Source: Amycolatopsis anabasis (GTDB lineage Bacteria; Actinomycetota; Actinomycetes; Mycobacteriales; Pseudonocardiaceae). Taken from it: a stretch of 44,740 bases of DNA. Below, in pieces: positions 41,507-44,740 of the stretch. The stretch lies in assembly GCF_009765355.1 (NCBI RefSeq), contig NZ_VTHK01000062.1:1-44740 (forward strand), written 5' to 3'. The notes under the pieces are model-generated. The model was not told the DNA's origin. It did not search any database and saw nothing but the letters and a program-made list of their open reading frames with translations. Both the position numbers and the translations under genes were made by a program. The stretch's first letter is position 1, and every line of letters starts with the position of its first letter.

Positions 41507-42898
41507 TCACTGGGTTCGGTGTGTGGTGATGCCCAGGCGGCGGGCCATATCGGAAACGAAAGTGCCGCCGGGGTCGGCGGTGTCGCGGATCCGGCGCCAC
41601 TGGTCCAGCCGCGGGTACATTCGCTCGATCATCTCCCGGGTGGTCCGCGAGTCCTTCGCGAAGTACAGGCGGCCACCGGCGTCCAGCACCTGGTCGTCCA
41701 GGTCCTGGCAGAACCGGTGCAGGCCGTCCTTCATCGGGAAGTCGAGGCTGAGCATGTAGCCCGGGTGCGGCCAGGACAGCGGGGCCGGGTTGGCCTCGCC
41801 CATCCGCTTGAAGACGTTGAGGAACGACAGGTGCCCGGAATGCGCGATGGTGCGGACGATGTCGGCCAGCTGCCGCTCGGCGCCGCGCGGTACGGAGAAC
41901 TGGTACTGCAGGAATCCTTCGCGGCCGTAGGCCCGGTTCCATTCGCCGAGGACGTCCAGGGGGTGGAGGAACTGGGCGATGTTCGCGATCTTGCCGCGGG
42001 CGTGCTTGGGGAACATGCGGTGGGCGACTTCGCCCGCCAGCCGGGAAGTCAGCCCGTTGACCATGCCGTTCGGGAAGAGGTCGGGCAGTGTGGCCAGCTG
42101 CGGCGCGTGCAGCCGCAGCGGATCCCGGCGCAGCTTCGGCGGCAGGTCCGCCAGCCGGGCCAGCGAGCCGCGGGAGAACGTGGCGCGGCCGAGCCGGGCG
42201 CCGGTGGAGATCGTGTCGGGTACCGCGGCGGAGTAGTCGTAGTTCTCGTCGGAGCCGTCGGTGAGCAGCTCCATGGTTTCCTCGAGGTTGCCGGTGCGGT
42301 CGTAGTCGGCGAGGAAGTACGCGGTCTCGGTGCGCTTCATCCGCAGCCGGGCGCGCAGCACGATCCCGGTCAGCCCGATGCCGCCGACGGTCGCCCAGAA
42401 CAGCTCGGCGCCAGGTCCGTTGGGAGCCAGTGTGTGGATTTCGCCGTCGGCGGTGAGCAGGTCCATCGACACCACGTGGTTGCCGAAGCTGCCCGCGCTG
42501 TGGTGGTTCTTGCCGTGGATGTCGTTGGCGATCGCGCCGCCGACGGTGACCTGCCGCGTGCCCGGGAGCACCGGCACCCACAGCCCGTGCGGCAGCGCGG
42601 CCCGCATCAACTGGTCCAGGCTCACCCCGGCGTCCACGTCGGCGACCGCCTGATCCGGATCGATGTGGTGGATCCGGTCCAGGACGGTCATATCGACGAC
42701 CAGCCCACCGGCGTTCTGCGCCGGATCCCCGTACGACCGGCCCAGGCCCCGCGCGATCACGCCCCGTGGACCGGCCCGCCGCACCGCCCGGGCGATGGCG
42801 TCGACGTCCGGGGTGGAGAGCACCTCGGCAACCGTGCCGACCGCCCGACCCCAGCCCCGCAGTTCCCGCCGCTGGCACATCAGCCCCGAACCCGTCAT
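41507..42898 (-). CDS. dprE1: Decaprenyl-phosphoryl-beta-D-ribose 2-oxidase (DprE1 homologue)
   Basis: A 463-residue FAD enzyme that, with DprE2, epimerises decaprenyl-phosphoryl-ribose to the arabinose donor for cell-wall arabinan. The FAD domain has ARGLGRSYGDPAQNAGG, VLPGTRQVTVGGAIANDIHGKNHHSAGSFG and WATVGGIGLTGIV. The C-terminal domain has SFLNVFKRMGEANPAPLSWP, DFPMKDGL and YFAKDSRTT, with the catalytic Lys in the last. The Cys of mycobacterial DprE1 targeted by benzothiazinones is Ser here (YMLSLDFP). ATG 42898 is leaderless (TAGTCT seven bases upstream); GTG 42916 is less likely. dprE2 is not adjacent in the window. Confidence 0.92.
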   Translation of the reverse strand: MTGSGLMCQRRELRGWGRAVGTVAEVLSTPDVDAIARAVRRAGPRGVIARGLGRSYGDPAQNAGGLVVDMTVLDRIHHIDPDQAVADVDAGVSLDQLMRAALPHGLWVPVLPGTRQVTVGGAIANDIHGKNHHSAGSFGNHVVSMDLLTADGEIHTLAPNGPGAELFWATVGGIGLTGIVLRARLRMKRTETAYFLADYDRTGNLEETMELLTDGSDENYDYSAAVPDTISTGARLGRATFSRGSLARLADLPPKLRRDPLRLHAPQLATLPDLFPNGMVNGLTSRLAGEVAHRMFPKHARGKIANIAQFLHPLDVLGEWNRAYGREGFLQYQFSVPRGAERQLADIVRTIAHSGHLSFLNVFKRMGEANPAPLSWPHPGYMLSLDFPMKDGLHRFCQDLDDQVLDAGGRLYFAKDSRTTREMIERMYPRLDQWRRIRDTADPGGTFVSDMARRLGITTHRTQ

Positions 42899-43134
42899 GC
42901 CGGCGAGACTAGCCACAGTGCAGGTTCTACCTGCCGTGGAGGGGTGGGTGGTGGTTGAACGTCACGCTCAGGAGGCCGCTGCGGCGGACAATGAAGGCGA
43001 TGGTGACAGCGTAGGTGGTCGGAATTGTGCTGCCGCGAAAGCCGTTCGTTAGTTCCACTTACTTACACCGTGTCCTACGTGGCTCTCGGATCCTGAAGGT
43101 TGGGTGTCGGCAATGCTTGCTCGTCTCCGCCACT

Positions 43135-43659
43135 TCAGTCGTTGGTGGCCTCGCCTGCGCAGGGATTCGAAGCGTGGGGCGAAAGTACGGGCACGTTGAT
43201 GGTCAAGATGCCGATGTTGTTGTTACAGACGCCGATTGGGACATTAATGTTCACGTTGTTGACATCGACTTCGTTGATGTCAACAACGCCTATCGGCTTT
43301 TGCGGTGGGTTGTATTCATCGTCGGCACGAGCGGGACTGCCGTGATCGATCTCGTTGGGGAGCGGCTCGGTCGGCTCGTCGGGGACATCGACGACCTCGC
43401 AGAGATCCCCAGCGGGATGCTCTCCCGGTTCGAGGGCGTCGGCGGTCACCCGGTACTCCTCGCTGAGCGGGTCAGGACCATAGAGACAGAAGGCGACCCG
43501 TACTGGTGCCAGCCTGGTCGGGTCAGTGGTGCCATAGAGCACTTTTACGTCGTCGTCGGCCTTGCCAGCATCGGGTGTGGCTGCGGCGCTGGGAAGCGCC
43601 CAAGGAGCTAACAGCGTCATGCTGCACGCGGCGACGGTGGCTGTTCGAACGAAACTCAT
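43135..43659 (-). CDS. Secreted rodlin/chaplin-like surface protein
   Basis: A 174-residue exported protein. The signal peptide is FVRTATVAACSMTLLAPWALPSAAA. A Cys-containing middle region (VRVAFCLYGPDPLSEEY, GDLCEVVDVP) of about 90 residues follows. The last 50 residues are Asn/Val/Ile-rich: VVDINEVDVNNVNINVPIGVC, then NNNIGILTINVPVLSP. The alternating Asn-Val strand pattern with NVPIGVC and NNNIG is like the amyloidogenic repeats of rodlins and chaplins, which coat aerial hyphae. ATG 43659 has a strong ribosome site (GGAAGGAAAGGA). The N-terminal middle domain is not part of standard rodlins, so the role is open. Confidence 0.75.
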   Translation of the reverse strand: MSFVRTATVAACSMTLLAPWALPSAAATPDAGKADDDVKVLYGTTDPTRLAPVRVAFCLYGPDPLSEEYRVTADALEPGEHPAGDLCEVVDVPDEPTEPLPNEIDHGSPARADDEYNPPQKPIGVVDINEVDVNNVNINVPIGVCNNNIGILTINVPVLSPHASNPCAGEATND

Positions 43660-43807
43660 CGATCCTTTCCTTCCTGCTCCAGCCGCGCAGGACTGGAGAA
43701 CACCTCCGTATGGGCATTCCCCACGTTGTCCCGCCCATTCGCCGACGTATACGGGCCACCTGATCGAGCGAACCTCTGGATAAGACAGACGGTGGCGAGG
43801 GGGTGCG

Positions 43808-44160
43808 ATGACCTACGCGCGGGCCCCTGGGCACGGTCGCCCTACGGCGCCGGGACCGGCACGGAAAGCCCGCGACCGCCTGGCCAGGACGAGCTGCCAC
43901 CCCTCGATCCCCGGCGGGACCGCGACCTGGACCTACCTGCCCCACCCCGTATCCGGGTGGGCGCGGCTCGGCTGGCCGTGCCCGTGTCCCTGCCGGGCGG
44001 ACAGGACGTGACCGTGGGCCTGGACCTGCGGTTCCCAGAGCGCCCGAGCACGGTGACCGTCCAGATCGGCTGGACCGATGTTCCGCATCACCTGGCCTGT
44101 GACCGCCGGCGGCGTGGTCGCCAGCCCTGCTCAAGCTCCACCAGGGCGACCTGCTGTGAT
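43808..44160 (+). pseudogene. Degraded coding fragment of unknown origin
   Basis: ATG 43808 has a good ribosome site (GAGGGG, four bases), but its frame (TYARAPGHGRPTAPGP) soon loses coding character. A second frame then shows strong third-position GC and a plausible beta-rich sequence (RIRVGAARLAVPVSLPGG, TVTVQIGWTDVPHHLACDRRR). One shift between about 43830 and 43930 would join them. It then decays toward 44160. I do not recognise the family. The remaining DNA of the 619-bp gap 43660-44278 shows nothing else. Confidence 0.3.
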
Positions 44161-44278
44161 CGTCCCTCGCGCCGTTCGCGTGCCCGACGACGCTCCGCTC
44201 GGGCACGACCCGCCCGCGTCGTGCGAGCGCCGCCCCCGGCTTCCGCAGAGGACCTTTCAGCAGCCACGGGCCGCTTTA

Positions 44279-44740
44279 CTACGGACCCAGATCGTCAGTG
44301 GCGAGGTCGAGCCGCACCCGGTGCACTCGAGGACGCAGCCGGTGGGTGAACGACTCGACCGACGCCTCCGCCTCGGCCTCCACCACCAGCTCGGGCAGCA
44401 CCGGCTGAAACTCCGTGCGGCCGCGGCCGAACACGCCCGCCGACACGCGCGCCAGGGGATCGCCGGTGACGGTCGCATGCTCGCCGATGTGGGCTCGCAC
44501 GCCTGGCGCGAGCGGCTGCGAAAGCCCGATCTGGCGCAGCCGGCCGGTCTGGTCGCGGCGCGCCAGGACCACCTCGGTCGGCTGTTCCGGGTCGCCGGTC
44601 ACCCCGACCACGATCGCATCCACGACACTCAACTGGCGGATCTTCACCCAGGCTCCGGTGCGGCCCGCGCGATACGGCGCGTCCACGAGCTTGGCCACCA
44701 CACCTTCGATTCCGACCGTGCTCATCTCCGGCCGCATCCA
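44279..44740 (-). CDS. ATP-dependent DNA ligase, C-terminal part
   Basis: 153 codons entering from the right edge and ending at TGA 44279. Adenylation-domain motif IV is IEGVVAKLVDAPYRAG and motif V is GAWVKIRQ, followed by an OB-fold domain (VDAIVVGVTGD, EVVLARRDQTGRLRQIGLS, VFGRGRTEFQPVLPELVVE). This is the end of a LigC/LigD-like ligase used in repair. The catalytic Lys motif I lies beyond the window. ATG 44737 is internal, not the start: the frame is open to base 44740. Confidence 0.88.
   Translation of the reverse strand, partial: WMRPEMSTVGIEGVVAKLVDAPYRAGRTGAWVKIRQLSVVDAIVVGVTGDPEQPTEVVLARRDQTGRLRQIGLSQPLAPGVRAHIGEHATVTGDPLARVSAGVFGRGRTEFQPVLPELVVEAEAEASVESFTHRLRPRVHRVRLDLATDDLGP

Noticed and set aside
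43523..44206. Minus-strand 227-codon frame upstream of the rodlin-like gene
   Set aside because: Arg/Gly/Pro-rich shadow; the opposite strand shows better, though broken, coding character.

Overview
The window comes from a very GC-rich actinomycete chromosome. A DprE1 homologue (decaprenyl-phosphoryl-ribose oxidase) at 41507-42898 points to an arabinan-containing envelope, so Mycobacteriales or Pseudonocardiales rather than Streptomyces. The large AfsR/LuxR-type regulators and a rodlin/chaplin-like secreted protein suggest a filamentous Pseudonocardiaceae member such as an Amycolatopsis relative; this placement is inference. Many genes look leaderless: a TANNNT -10 box lies 6-7 nt before an ATG or GTG.

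Layout. 1-8.6 kb: the tail of an HNH endonuclease, a GNAT gene, a LuxR ATPase regulator, an FMN reductase-MFS efflux pair and a divergent AfsR-like SARP regulator. 8.6-13.7 kb: GNAT, a small secreted protein, a secreted Cu/Zn superoxide dismutase, an LCM-type methyltransferase, a DUF218 membrane protein, a small unknown gene and an ArsR-SRPBCC pair with a perfect candidate operator. 13.7-17.1 kb: a Tat-exported GH3 beta-glucosidase, a DUF1330 protein and a divergent TetR. 17.2-22.5 kb: a metallo-beta-lactamase-fold hydrolase coupled to a short carboxylesterase, divergent from a second large LuxR regulator, then a carboxymuconolactone-decarboxylase-like gene. 22.5-26.7 kb: a membrane-anchored unknown, a TetR divergent from a secreted CocE-type hydrolase, and an alpha/beta hydrolase.

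26.7-30.5 kb is the most unusual block. It is a minus-strand operon with a small Cys-rich ORF, a P-loop NTPase with an apparent one-base frameshift near its start, and a membrane-anchored type I periplasmic-binding-protein homologue. There is no ABC permease or transporter ATPase. It looks like an extracellular sensor paired with an intracellular NTPase. 30.5-38.2 kb: a secreted propeller-like protein, a fused alpha-beta glycyl-tRNA synthetase, a HAD hydrolase, a PucR regulator and an SDR-IclR pair.

38.3-41.5 kb: a tRNA with a CAA anticodon, with the remains of an integrated element beside it. These are a tyrosine recombinase with at least three lesions, an intact excisionase-like HTH gene, and about 1.2 kb of structured, largely non-coding DNA with one small possible gene. 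41.5-44.7 kb: the DprE1 homologue, whose Cys at the benzothiazinone position is replaced by Ser, the rodlin-like secreted protein, a degraded coding fragment, and the C-terminal part of an ATP-dependent DNA ligase cut by the window edge.

Recurring themes are divergent regulator/enzyme pairs with palindromes between them, and three AAA/STAND-type giant regulators within 22 kb.
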